Source: an uncultured Oscillospiraceae bacterium (GTDB lineage: Bacteria > Bacillota_A > Clostridia > Oscillospirales > Oscillospiraceae). From it: a DNA stretch of 5,610 nucleotides. The notes beneath the pieces were generated by a model. The model was not told the DNA's origin. It ran no database searches and was given only the letters and a program-made list of their open reading frames with translations. Positions 1-5,312 of this stretch are shown one piece after another. Position 1 is the stretch's first letter. Every line of letters begins with the position of its first letter. The position numbers were made by a program, and so were the translations under genes. The stretch lies in assembly GCA_910584605.1 (NCBI GenBank), contig CAJUAW010000148.1, forward strand, positions 1 to 5,610. The letters are read 5' to 3'.

Positions 1-1
1 G

Positions 2-1033
2 ACCGGCGGCGGCTGCCGGGCCTCCAACTACATCCATCTGCTGCGCAAGGCTCTGGAGAAGGCGGACATGGCCTACATCCCCGTGGTGTCGGTGAACCTG
101 TCCGGGCTGGAGAAAAACCCTGGCTTCTCCCTCACCCTGCCCTTTGTCCGCAAGGCGGTGTACGCCATGATGTACGGCGATATCATCGTCAACGTGGCCA
201 ACCAGGTCCGCCCCTACGAGGTCAGCGCCGGCGATGCCGACGCTATGATTGACCGCTGGTCCCAGAAGCTGGTGGACGGCTTCCAGGCCGGAAAGGGCAT
301 GAGCCGGAAGCAGATGCGGGCCAACTTTGACGCGATTTGTTCCGACTTTTCCGCCATCCCTGTGGCGGGAGAACCCAAGATCCGCGTGGGCGTAGTGGGC
401 GAGATCTATGTGAAATTCGCCCCTCTGGGCAACAACAACCTGGAACAATTCCTTCTGGCCGAGGGGGTGGAGCCGGTGGTGCCCGGTCTGACCGACTTCA
501 TCATCTTCAAGATCTACAACCGGGTGGCCGATGTGGACCTGTACGGCGGCAAGTGGATCAAGAAGTTCGGCTGTTCCCTGTTCATGAAGTACATCGAAGC
601 CTGCCAGCGGGATATGATCGCCGCCCTGGAGCAGTCGGGCCGCTTCCGGGCTCCCGGAACCTTCCAGGAGCTGCACAGCCTGGTCCAGGGCTACCTGGGG
701 GACGGCAACAAGATGGGCGAGGGCTGGCTGCTCACCGCCGAGATGCTGGAGCTGATCCACTCGGGCACCAACAGCATTGTCTGTACCCAGCCCTTCGGCT
801 GCCTGCCCAACCACATCGTGGGCAAGGGCATGATCCGCAAGCTGAAGGACGACTATCCCTACAGCAACATTGTGGCCATCGACTACGACCCTGGCGCCAC
901 CCGCATTAACCAGGAAAACCGCATCAAGCTGATGCTGGCCAACGCCAGGGGACTCACCCAGTCCCAGCCCGCCCGTTCCCGTCCGGAGTCCCAGCCGGAG
1001 CGGACGCCCCAGTTGGCCCACGCAAATATCTAA
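2..1033 (+). CDS. Large 2-hydroxyacyl-CoA dehydratase activase-like protein, C-terminal part (5' end outside window)
   Basis: The frame is open from the left edge, so the start lies upstream and only the last 343 residues are visible. The first visible residues read TGGGCRASNY, a cysteine motif seen in the C-terminal dehydratase-like region of the very large (about 1,400-residue) activase proteins. In these, BadF/BcrA-type ATPase domains are fused to regions related to the 2-hydroxyacyl-CoA dehydratase subunits. Other supporting stretches are RVGVVGEIYVKFAPLGNNNL (visible residues 128-147), CTQPFGCLPNH (261-271, two cysteines) and YDPGATRINQENRIKLML near the end. By family knowledge such proteins use ATP and an iron-sulfur cluster to inject low-potential electrons into radical dehydratases; the true substrate is unknown. 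The ATPase and most cluster ligands lie outside the window. The last ~25 residues form a Ser/Pro/Gln/Arg-rich tail. An internal ATG at 68 is not the start, because similarity continues upstream of it. A terminator follows directly. Confidence 0.85.
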   Translation, partial: TGGGCRASNYIHLLRKALEKADMAYIPVVSVNLSGLEKNPGFSLTLPFVRKAVYAMMYGDIIVNVANQVRPYEVSAGDADAMIDRWSQKLVDGFQAGKGMSRKQMRANFDAICSDFSAIPVAGEPKIRVGVVGEIYVKFAPLGNNNLEQFLLAEGVEPVVPGLTDFIIFKIYNRVADVDLYGGKWIKKFGCSLFMKYIEACQRDMIAALEQSGRFRAPGTFQELHSLVQGYLGDGNKMGEGWLLTAEMLELIHSGTNSIVCTQPFGCLPNHIVGKGMIRKLKDDYPYSNIVAIDYDPGATRINQENRIKLMLANARGLTQSQPARSRPESQPERTPQLAHANI

Positions 1034-1039
1034 AACAGG

Positions 1040-1068
1040 CACCCGCTGGCCAAACCGGCGGGTGTTTT
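1040..1068 (+). terminator. Rho-independent terminator of the activase gene
   Basis: A 10-bp stem pairs CACCCGCTGG (1040-1049) with CCGGCGGGTG (1055-1064), with one G-U pair and a CCAAA loop, followed by TTTT at 1065-1068 and then GATTTG. It begins 7 bases after the activase stop codon, so it separates that gene from the AT-rich gene downstream. Confidence 0.85.
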
Positions 1069-1076
1069 GATTTGCT

Positions 1077-1105
1077 TTGCAGTAATTTGACACATATGGT
1101 AGAAT
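1077..1105 (+). promoter_or_regulatory. Candidate extended -10 promoter of the AT-rich gene
   Basis: TGG-TAGAAT (1097-1105) is an extended -10 with a weak -35 TTGCAG (1077-1082) at a 17-base spacing. Transcription would start near 1112. That would suit translation from the ATG at 1143 and not from the ATG at 1104. The same TGnTAGAAT pattern precedes the ferredoxin gene. A TTGACA at 1087-1092 and a TATAAT at 1119-1124 lie close by, but they are 26 bases apart and cannot form one promoter. Confidence 0.35.
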
Positions 1106-1904
1106 GATGGACATGACCTATAATTTTAGAGGTGACAGCAAAATGGAATTAACATGCGAACAAGATACCATCAAAAAGATATTGTTAACTCCTATCATAT
1201 GTGATAAACACATTAGAGGGATTTCTCTCCGAAACGGCATAGTCTATTCAGGGCAGACATATTACAGTTGCCCGGATCCTGATATGTCAGATTTTGCAGT
1301 GGGATTTTACAAAGCAATATATAACAAAAAGTTTCCACCTTTATCTGGAAATGGATGTTTCCTTGATGAAAAGAACAACTTTTCTGACATCAATTTTGCC
1401 GGAGATACTATGAACAGTTTTGCCACAATATCGAATTTATATGAACCAACTTTGCAATGGAGTGAAACAATGTGGAACTATTTCCATCAATATCTTTGTC
1501 TTGCAAATTTTTGGGTCATTCCAAAGATATATGGAAGAGGTGACAAAAATCATAAAGGTTCGATAAGCAAAAAATGCAACAGGTATGATTCAATTGACAT
1601 ATTTTTGGACAAGGTCAGAAATATATGGAATGGAAGGAAGGACTTACCCTCAGCAGACGAGACTGTCGATTACTGGAAAGTATTTAAAGATTTTGATGAC
1701 TTTTGCAAAATACATTGTCTTGACTATGAAATGACCCACGATATTAAATTAAATTGTGAAAAACCGGAATACCTCTATCAAAAGAAAGCTGCTGAAAAGT
1801 TAGCGAAACAAGCAATGAAATGTATAGAGCAACGTGCAAAGAGCATTGCTCATCAACACTATCATGCTTTGTGGACTTACTTCAAGAACTTAAGCCTAAT
1901 ATAA
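1104..1904 (+). CDS. Uncharacterised AT-rich gene, DUF6994-like protein
   Basis: Function is unknown. The 266-residue protein has no signal peptide, no membrane segment and no catalytic motif I can name. Its pattern agrees with a family of bacterial proteins I remember as DUF6994 (number from memory). Shared points are an N-terminal T-Y/F-N/D-F-R-x-D-S/T element (residues 5-12), a WVIPKIYG-type strand near 150, an NRYDSIDIFLDKVRNIW helix near 173-189, a WKVFKDFDDF stretch near 206, and a C-terminal basic helix with CIEQRAKSIA. The start is uncertain. The family-like N-terminus favours ATG 1104 or 1107, which has no ribosome binding site. A GAGGTGA (1129-1135) sits 7 bases before the in-frame ATG at 1143, which would give 253 residues. 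Codons and bases are strikingly AT-rich compared with both neighbours, suggesting recent transfer. The gene stands alone after a terminator and converges on clpC. Confidence 0.75.
   Translation: MMDMTYNFRGDSKMELTCEQDTIKKILLTPIICDKHIRGISLRNGIVYSGQTYYSCPDPDMSDFAVGFYKAIYNKKFPPLSGNGCFLDEKNNFSDINFAGDTMNSFATISNLYEPTLQWSETMWNYFHQYLCLANFWVIPKIYGRGDKNHKGSISKKCNRYDSIDIFLDKVRNIWNGRKDLPSADETVDYWKVFKDFDDFCKIHCLDYEMTHDIKLNCEKPEYLYQKKAAEKLAKQAMKCIEQRAKSIAHQHYHALWTYFKNLSLI
1129..1135 (+). promoter_or_regulatory. Strong ribosome binding site inside the annotated frame, pointing to ATG 1143
   Basis: GAGGTGA matches the 16S anti-Shine-Dalgarno sequence over seven bases and is followed after 7 bases by an in-frame ATG at 1143. 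It lies inside the longer reading frame, where it encodes part of the FRGDS segment. If it is used, the protein starts at MELTCEQ. Confidence 0.5.
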
Positions 1905-1911
1905 TGAACAA

Positions 1912-1936
1912 GCGGCCGTCCACAATAGACGGCCGC
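1912..1936. terminator. Palindrome shared by two convergent genes, probable bidirectional terminator
   Basis: A perfect 9-bp stem, GCGGCCGTC (1912-1920) with GACGGCCGC (1928-1936) and loop CACAATA, lies between the AT-rich gene (stop at 1904) and the clpC stop (1943). T-rich tails are present but imperfect: CCGCTTTT on the + strand, and TTGTTCATT on the - strand. Position and strength fit termination of both transcripts, but the weak T-tracts make efficiency uncertain. Confidence 0.6.
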
Positions 1937-1942
1937 CCGCTT

Positions 1943-4372
1943 TTACACCAGCCGCACCTTCACCTCATCCCCTTGAGCCGAGACGCACAGGGTATCCCCC
2001 TTTTTCAGCTGGCCGGTCAGCATCAGGTCAGCGGCGGGGTCCTCCACCAGGTTGGCGATGGCCCGGCGGAGGGGGCGCGCGCCGTATTCCCGGCTGCTGC
2101 CCTTGCCCGCCAGGAGGGAGACGGCCTCCTCCTCCACCGCCATGGCGATGCCCAGCTTGTCCAGCCGCTTCCGGGTCTCGGACAGCAGCTGGCGGGTGAT
2201 GGCGTGGAGGGTCCCCTCATCCAGGGGGTGGAAAACCAGGGTGGCGTCCAGGCGGTTGAGGAACTCGGGGGCGAAGGTCTGCCCCGCGTCGGACAGCACC
2301 GCCCGCTCCAGCTCCTCCCGCTCCGCCTCCCCTCCGGCGGCAAAGCCCAGCCGCTTCCCCTTGGCGAACCGCTGCGCCCCCAGGTTGGAGGTCATCACCA
2401 GCACCGTGTTGCGAAAATCGGTCTTCCGGCCCTGGGCGTCGGTGAGGACGCCCTCCTCCATCACCTGGAGGAGGAGGGACCAGATGTCGTGGTGGGCCTT
2501 CTCCAGCTCGTCCAGCAGGACCACCGACCAGGGGTGGCGGCGGACCCGCTCGGTGAGCTGGCCCCCCTCCTCGTGGCCCACGTAGCCGGGCGGGGAGCCG
2601 ATGAGCCGGGAGACGGTGTGGCTCTCCATATACTCGGACATGTCGAAGCGGAGGAGCGCCTCCTCGCTGCCGAAGAGGGCGGCGGCCAGAGAGCGGCACA
2701 GCTGGGTCTTGCCCACCCCGCTGGGGCCCAGCAGCAGGAAGCAGCCCACCGGCCGGCGGGGGTCCTTCAGCCCCAGGCGGCCCCGGCGGATGGCCTTTAC
2801 CACCGTCTCCACCGCCTTGTCCTGGCCCAGGATGTGGCGGCGCAGCGCCTGATCCAGACCGGCGAGGGCCTTTTTATCCGCCTCGTCCGGGTCGCTGATG
2901 GGCACCCCGGTCCACAGCGACAGCACCGCCTGGATATGGCAGGACTCCACGGCGAACTGTCCCTGGCCCGACTGCCACTTCTGCCGCTCCTCCTCCAGCT
3001 CCCGGCGGAAGTCCCGCTCCACGTTGCGGAGGATGGCCGCCTGCTCAAAGTCCTGGCGGCGGACCGCGTCGCTCAGCTGGCGGCTGGCCTGGGACACCCG
3101 GCCCTCCAGCCGCTGGAGCTCCGGAGGCAGAGCCTTGCCCGACAGCCGGGCCTGGGCCGCCGCCTCGTCCACCAGGTCGATGGCCTTGTCCGGCAGGAAC
3201 CGCTGGGGCAGGTAGCGGCAGGACAGGTCCACCGCCGCCTCCAGGGCGCTGTCCGAGATGATCAGGTGGTGGTGGGCCTCATACCGCCCCCGGAGACCCT
3301 GGAGAATGGCGATGGTCTCCGCCCGGGTGGGCTCCTTCACCGTGTTGGGCTGGAAGCGGCGCTCCAGGGCGGCGTCCTTTTCGATATATTTCCGGTACTC
3401 GTCGATGGTGGTGGCTCCGATGACCTGCAGCTCCCCCCGGGACAGGGCGGGCTTGAGGATGTTGGCGGCGTCGATGGCCCCCTCGGCGCTGCCCGCCCCC
3501 ACGATGGTGTGGAGCTCGTCGATGAACAGGATGATGTTCCCCGCCCGGCGGACCTCCTGGATGATATGCTTCAGCTTCTCCTCAAACTCCCCCCGGTACT
3601 TGGTGCCCGCCACCATGGCGGACAGGTCCAGGGCATACACCCGCTTGCCCACCAGATGCTGGGGGGCGGTGCCGTCGGCGATGGCGGCGGCCAGCCCCTC
3701 TACCACGGCGGTCTTGCCTACCCCCGGCTCCCCAATGAGGGCGGGGTTGTTCTTGGTTCGGCGGGAAAGAATCTGGATCAGACGGTCCAGCTCCTGCTTC
3801 CGGCCGATCACAGGGTCCAGGCGGCCCTCTGCCGCCATGCGGGTCAGGTCCCGGGCACACTGGTCCAGCTGGCGGGTCTCCCCGTTGGGACGGGGCTCCG
3901 GCTCCCTGGCTCGGGGCTTGGGAGCGGGGGCCTCCTCGCCCCCCAGGGAGGCGGAGACGGACCGGTACAGCCCCTCTCCGTCCACCCCGCAGTGGGCCAG
4001 CAGCCGGGAGGCCCCGCTGCCCTTGCCCCGCAGCAGCCCCAGCAGCAGATGCTCCGAGTTCACCGCGTTCTGCCCCAGGCGGCGGCTCTCCTCCACCGCC
4101 CCCTGGATGGCCAGGCAGCAGTTGGGCGTCAGCCCCTGAAAGCTGGACTGTGCGGGCACACCCGTCCCCACCCGCTGGGCGATGGCGGAGCGCAGGGCCT
4201 GGCTGTCCGCCCCCGCCCGGCGCAGGGCCATGGCGGCGGGACTGAACTCCTGCCCCGCCAGCCCCAGGAGCAGATGCTCGCTGCCCACATAGCTGTGGCC
4301 CAGGCGGGCGGCGTTCTGCTGGGCCAGCCGGATGGCCCCCAGCGCAGTGGATGTGAATTGGCTGTCTGCCAT
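1943..4372 (-). CDS. clpC: ATP-dependent Clp protease ATP-binding subunit ClpC
   Basis: An 809-residue cytoplasmic class I Clp/Hsp100 AAA+ unfoldase that would thread substrates into ClpP. The N-domain (1-140) has two repeats, each carrying SEHLLLGL (31-38, 106-113), followed by a charged/proline-rich linker (143-165). D1 has Walker A GEPGVGKT (214-221), Walker B ILFIDE (281-286), pore loop KYRG (258-261) and arginine pair RRF (338-340). A short UVR-like M domain with DFEQAAILRN (441-450) separates it from D2, with Walker A GPSGVGKT (549-556), Walker B VVLLDE (617-622), pore GYVG (596-599) and sensor-2 GARPLRR (764-770). LGF (675-677) lies where ClpP-binding loops occur. The short M domain and LGF favour ClpC over ClpB. 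ATG 4372 is chosen because GAGGTGA (4384-4378) precedes it by 5 bases; the upstream GTG at 4381 lies inside that site. No ctsR/mcsA/mcsB genes adjoin it, and no CtsR or CIRCE box is visible upstream. Confidence 0.95.
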   Translation of the reverse strand: MADSQFTSTALGAIRLAQQNAARLGHSYVGSEHLLLGLAGQEFSPAAMALRRAGADSQALRSAIAQRVGTGVPAQSSFQGLTPNCCLAIQGAVEESRRLGQNAVNSEHLLLGLLRGKGSGASRLLAHCGVDGEGLYRSVSASLGGEEAPAPKPRAREPEPRPNGETRQLDQCARDLTRMAAEGRLDPVIGRKQELDRLIQILSRRTKNNPALIGEPGVGKTAVVEGLAAAIADGTAPQHLVGKRVYALDLSAMVAGTKYRGEFEEKLKHIIQEVRRAGNIILFIDELHTIVGAGSAEGAIDAANILKPALSRGELQVIGATTIDEYRKYIEKDAALERRFQPNTVKEPTRAETIAILQGLRGRYEAHHHLIISDSALEAAVDLSCRYLPQRFLPDKAIDLVDEAAAQARLSGKALPPELQRLEGRVSQASRQLSDAVRRQDFEQAAILRNVERDFRRELEEERQKWQSGQGQFAVESCHIQAVLSLWTGVPISDPDEADKKALAGLDQALRRHILGQDKAVETVVKAIRRGRLGLKDPRRPVGCFLLLGPSGVGKTQLCRSLAAALFGSEEALLRFDMSEYMESHTVSRLIGSPPGYVGHEEGGQLTERVRRHPWSVVLLDELEKAHHDIWSLLLQVMEEGVLTDAQGRKTDFRNTVLVMTSNLGAQRFAKGKRLGFAAGGEAEREELERAVLSDAGQTFAPEFLNRLDATLVFHPLDEGTLHAITRQLLSETRKRLDKLGIAMAVEEEAVSLLAGKGSSREYGARPLRRAIANLVEDPAADLMLTGQLKKGDTLCVSAQGDEVKVRLV

Positions 4373-4377
4373 GTAAA

Positions 4378-4384
4378 TCACCTC
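4378..4384 (-). promoter_or_regulatory. clpC ribosome binding site, decides the start
   Basis: On the - strand GAGGTGA lies 5 bases before ATG 4372. The alternative GTG start at 4381 uses bases of this same motif and so cannot be the initiation codon served by it. Confidence 0.8.
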
Positions 4385-4431
4385 AGAAAGAAGTCTTCTT
4401 CCATCATGCCCGGATTTTCAAAAATTTAGCA

Positions 4432-4459
4432 TTGCTTTTTTCAGAAATTGTGATAGAAT
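4432..4459 (+). promoter_or_regulatory. Ferredoxin promoter, extended -10
   Basis: TTGCTT (4432-4437), a 16-base spacer and TGA-TAGAAT (4451-4459) make a convincing extended -10 promoter. An AT-rich stretch (about 4414-4428) upstream could act as an UP element. Transcription would start near 4466, giving a leader of about 26 bases. On the opposite strand a TGC-TAAATT (4431-4423) overlaps it and is a weak candidate for the clpC -10. Confidence 0.6.
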
Positions 4460-4476
4460 AGGGATACCATTTTAAT

Positions 4477-4483
4477 GGAGGTG
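4477..4483 (+). promoter_or_regulatory. Ferredoxin ribosome binding site
   Basis: GGAGGTG lies 8 bases before the ATG at 4492 and supports that short reading frame against the longer overlapping frames on both strands. Confidence 0.85.
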
Positions 4484-4491
4484 TACATATC

Positions 4492-4662
4492 ATGGCCTAT
4501 GTTATCAGTGACGCTTGCATCAGCTGCGGTTCCTGCGCTGACGGCTGCCCCGTGGGCGCGATCTCCCAGGGCGACTCTCAGTACGTCATCGACGCTGGCG
4601 CCTGCATCGATTGCGGCTCCTGCGCTGGTACCTGCCCCATGGGTGCGATTGCTCAGGGCTAA
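4492..4662 (+). CDS. 2[4Fe-4S] clostridial-type ferredoxin
   Basis: A 56-residue soluble low-potential electron carrier, the usual length of the clostridial family (about 55). Two cluster motifs are complete: C9-I-S-C12-G-S-C15-A-D-G-C19-P and C38-I-D-C41-G-S-C44-A-G-T-C48-P. Each CxxCxxC triplet normally pairs with the distal Cys-Pro of the other half to hold one cluster. The two halves are also similar at DNA level, each ending GCGAT(C/T)-(T/G)C(C/T)-CAGGGC, reflecting the ancient internal duplication. In anaerobes such a protein takes electrons from pyruvate:ferredoxin oxidoreductase and supplies hydrogenases, Rnf or dehydratase activases; the partner here is not shown. It has its own promoter, ribosome binding site and terminator, so it is a single-gene unit, divergent from clpC and convergent with the XRE regulator. 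Longer frames overlapping it lack comparable signals. Confidence 0.95.
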   Translation: MAYVISDACISCGSCADGCPVGAISQGDSQYVIDAGACIDCGSCAGTCPMGAIAQG

Positions 4663-4667
4663 CAACC

Positions 4668-4705
4668 AAAAAAACAGCGCCGGGAAGACCCGGCGCTGTT
4701 TTTTT
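4668..4705. terminator. Perfect 17-bp bidirectional terminator
   Basis: A7-CAGCGCCGGG (4668-4684) pairs perfectly with CCCGGCGCTG-T7 (4689-4705) around an AAGA loop. Because the arms end in A7 and T7, both strands present a GC-rich hairpin followed by seven U residues. It starts 5 bases after the ferredoxin stop and lies downstream of the XRE regulator gene on the - strand, so it can end both transcripts. Confidence 0.95.
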
Positions 4706-4775
4706 ATGCTTGAATCTCCGTCCCCTTCAAACGGAGGCCCTTTTGCACACTCTGTCCGCAGGTGGGTTTATTTCT

Positions 4776-5021
4776 TCATGGTTCCAAGCGGAATTTCAAC
4801 AAAAGATAGGGTTCGATTTCCAGCACTGCAGCGATATTGAAAACCAGATCCAGAGATGGACCGCGCTTCATGTCGGGAGCCTCTACTGCCGCTATGTGCT
4901 GCCGGCTGACACCTAGCTCTTCCGCCAGCGTTTCCTGTGTATAACCCTTCTTCTTGCGGTAATATTTCACAGCATATGCCAAATGTTCCATCCGCTCGGT
5001 ATTGTCAAAATGCCGCTCCAT
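4776..5021 (-). CDS. Small XRE-family helix-turn-helix regulator
   Basis: An 81-residue protein that is almost entirely one Cro/C1-type DNA-binding domain. Helix 1 is around residues 14-26 (LAYAVKYYRKKKG); TQETLAEELGVS (28-39) is helix 2 with the turn, and RQHIAAVEA (40-48) is the recognition helix. The SLDLVFNIAAVLEIEPYLLL segment (56-75) supplies the last two helices. There is no extra ligand-binding or membrane domain, so it probably acts as a dimeric repressor or activator. The start is ATG 5021, served by AGGTGG (5035-5030) at 8 bases. A GTG at 5033 would overlap that site and is less likely. Its neighbours are the ferredoxin terminator downstream and, upstream, a palindrome and a divergent strong promoter that are its most obvious targets. 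It resembles the small autoregulators found in chromosomes, prophages and mobile elements; the specific target is inference. Confidence 0.85.
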   Translation of the reverse strand: MERHFDNTERMEHLAYAVKYYRKKKGYTQETLAEELGVSRQHIAAVEAPDMKRGPSLDLVFNIAAVLEIEPYLLLKFRLEP

Positions 5022-5044
5022 ATATACCACCACCTTTTGAGTTT

Positions 5045-5104
5045 ATCTTACCCAATCTTTGACATGTTCGAAATAATTCTAAAAACGTCATTGACGTATT
5101 TAAC
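5045..5104 (-). promoter_or_regulatory. Candidate promoter region of the XRE regulator
   Basis: Two weak possibilities read leftward. One is TAAGAT (5050-5045) with TTTCGA (5073-5068), 17 bases apart. The other is TAGAAT (5081-5076) with a poor -35 (GTTAAA, 5104-5099), whose spacer contains most of the palindrome at 5080-5102. The second would allow autoregulation through the palindrome. The sequence does not decide between them. Confidence 0.25.
5080..5102. promoter_or_regulatory. 23-bp near-palindrome, candidate operator
   Basis: TAAAAACGTCA (5080-5090), centre T5091, TGACGTATTTA (5092-5102). Ten of eleven arm positions are complementary, and the core ACGTCA-T-TGACGT is perfect. It covers the -35 of the rightward promoter and touches a candidate leftward -10. 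There is no T-run or GC-rich stem, so it reads as a protein-binding site and not a terminator. The adjacent XRE regulator is the natural candidate to bind it. Confidence 0.55.
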
Positions 5105-5119
5105 ACGACAATATATAAT
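5091..5119 (+). promoter_or_regulatory. Near-consensus sigma-70/SigA promoter
   Basis: TTGACG (5091-5096), a 17-base spacer, and TATAAT (5114-5119). Eleven of twelve consensus positions match at optimal spacing, making this the strongest promoter in the window. Transcription should start near 5126, upstream of the ribosome binding site at 5142-5147. The -35 lies inside the palindrome, so binding there should block it. Confidence 0.75.
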
Positions 5120-5141
5120 GAAATACGAAAAACTGCTCAAA

Positions 5142-5147
5142 GGGAGG
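5142..5147 (+). promoter_or_regulatory. Strong ribosome binding site before a TTG-started small ORF
   Basis: GGGAGG lies 7 bases before TTG 5155, which is optimal spacing. No ATG or GTG follows at a suitable distance: the next ATG at 5171 is 23 bases away, in another frame. The site therefore argues that something starting at TTG 5155 is translated. Confidence 0.5.
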
Positions 5148-5154
5148 TTTCTAT

Positions 5155-5184
5155 TTGGAAGACCCAGGGAATGGAATCAAGTGA
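5155..5184 (+). CDS. Possible 9-residue leader peptide, TTG start
   Basis: TTG-initiated, reading MEDPGNGIK and ending at TGA directly followed by TAG (5185-5187), a tandem stop. Support is the strong promoter at 5091-5119 and the ribosome binding site at 5142-5147, not coding composition, which cannot be judged at this length. The peptide could be a regulatory leader, the start of a product completed by a +1 frameshift into the overlapping frame (5171-5281), or the remains of a gene broken by an indel. I do not recognise it. Confidence 0.3.
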   Translation: MEDPGNGIK

Positions 5185-5281
5185 TAGCCGCGATGAACAA
5201 GGGGCCAAGAAGACGAAGGAGGGGGGGCCGCACTGGCTGAGGCGGCAAGGGGACGCAGGCTCTTTTTATGATATAATCTAA
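5171..5281 (+). CDS. Possible 36-residue basic small protein overlapping the leader ORF
   Basis: The ATG 5171 frame encodes 36 residues, beginning MESSDSRDEQGAKKTKEGG and ending in GSFYDII before TAA. The composition is hydrophilic and basic, with no membrane segment or known motif. The ATG has no properly spaced ribosome binding site (an AGGG lies only one base away). Translation would thus need the TTG at 5155 plus a +1 shift at AAG-TGA, which would give a 41-residue product. A run of seven G at 5221-5227 is a spot where indels or read errors could alter the frame. It may equally be untranslated leader RNA. Confidence 0.2.
   Translation: MESSDSRDEQGAKKTKEGGPHWLRRQGDAGSFYDII
5227..5246 (+). 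other. GC hairpin in the leader transcript, with a competing upstream arm
   Basis: GCCGC (5227-5231) can pair with GCGGC (5242-5246). A second GCCGC at 5187-5191, immediately after the tandem stop of the 9-codon ORF, could compete for the same partner. There is a T5 run at 5263-5267, but 16 bases separate it from the hairpin, so it is not a standard terminator. Confidence 0.25.
5269..5277 (+). promoter_or_regulatory. Extended -10 without a -35
   Basis: TGA-TATAAT is a perfect -10 with the TGn extension. No -35 is visible at the correct distance upstream, where the sequence is GC-rich. It could be a second start point feeding the membrane-protein gene, or a chance match. Confidence 0.3.
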
Positions 5282-5312
5282 TTCTTGAAATTATATTTGG
5301 TGATATTTCATA

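Noticed and set aside
337..909. 190-codon + strand frame inside the activase gene
   Set aside because: It is a shadow frame of the activase, rich in Gly/Arg/Pro, with no ribosome binding site and no recognisable motif.
1087..1124. TTGACA and TATAAT as one promoter before the AT-rich gene
   Set aside because: The boxes are separated by 26 bases, too far for SigA, and a start near 1131 would fall within the ribosome binding site.
1820..4429. An 869-codon open frame on the + strand lying over the whole clpC gene
   Set aside because: It is antisense to an unmistakable ClpC. The frame is open only because GC-rich codons rarely give stop codons on the opposite strand. Its translation is low-complexity His/Leu/Gly/Pro/Gln with no domains.
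4441..4665. 74-codon - strand frame over the ferredoxin
   Set aside because: It is the complement of the duplicated ferredoxin codons (Ala/Gly/Thr/Ser repeats) and would start inside the terminator hairpin.
4716..4736. CTCCGT/ACGGAG hairpin between ferredoxin and the XRE gene
   Set aside because: The stem is only 6 bp with a 9-base loop and no T-run on either strand; the strong hairpin at 4668-4705 already serves both transcripts.
4475..4840. 121-codon + strand frame over the ferredoxin and its terminator
   Set aside because: It runs through the perfect terminator hairpin into the 3' part of the XRE gene on the other strand, so it is a shadow.
4983..5240. 85-codon + strand frame across the XRE regulator promoter region
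   Set aside because: It covers the palindrome and promoter; its internal ATG at 5118 is part of the -10 box, and the C-terminus is Arg/Gly low complexity.
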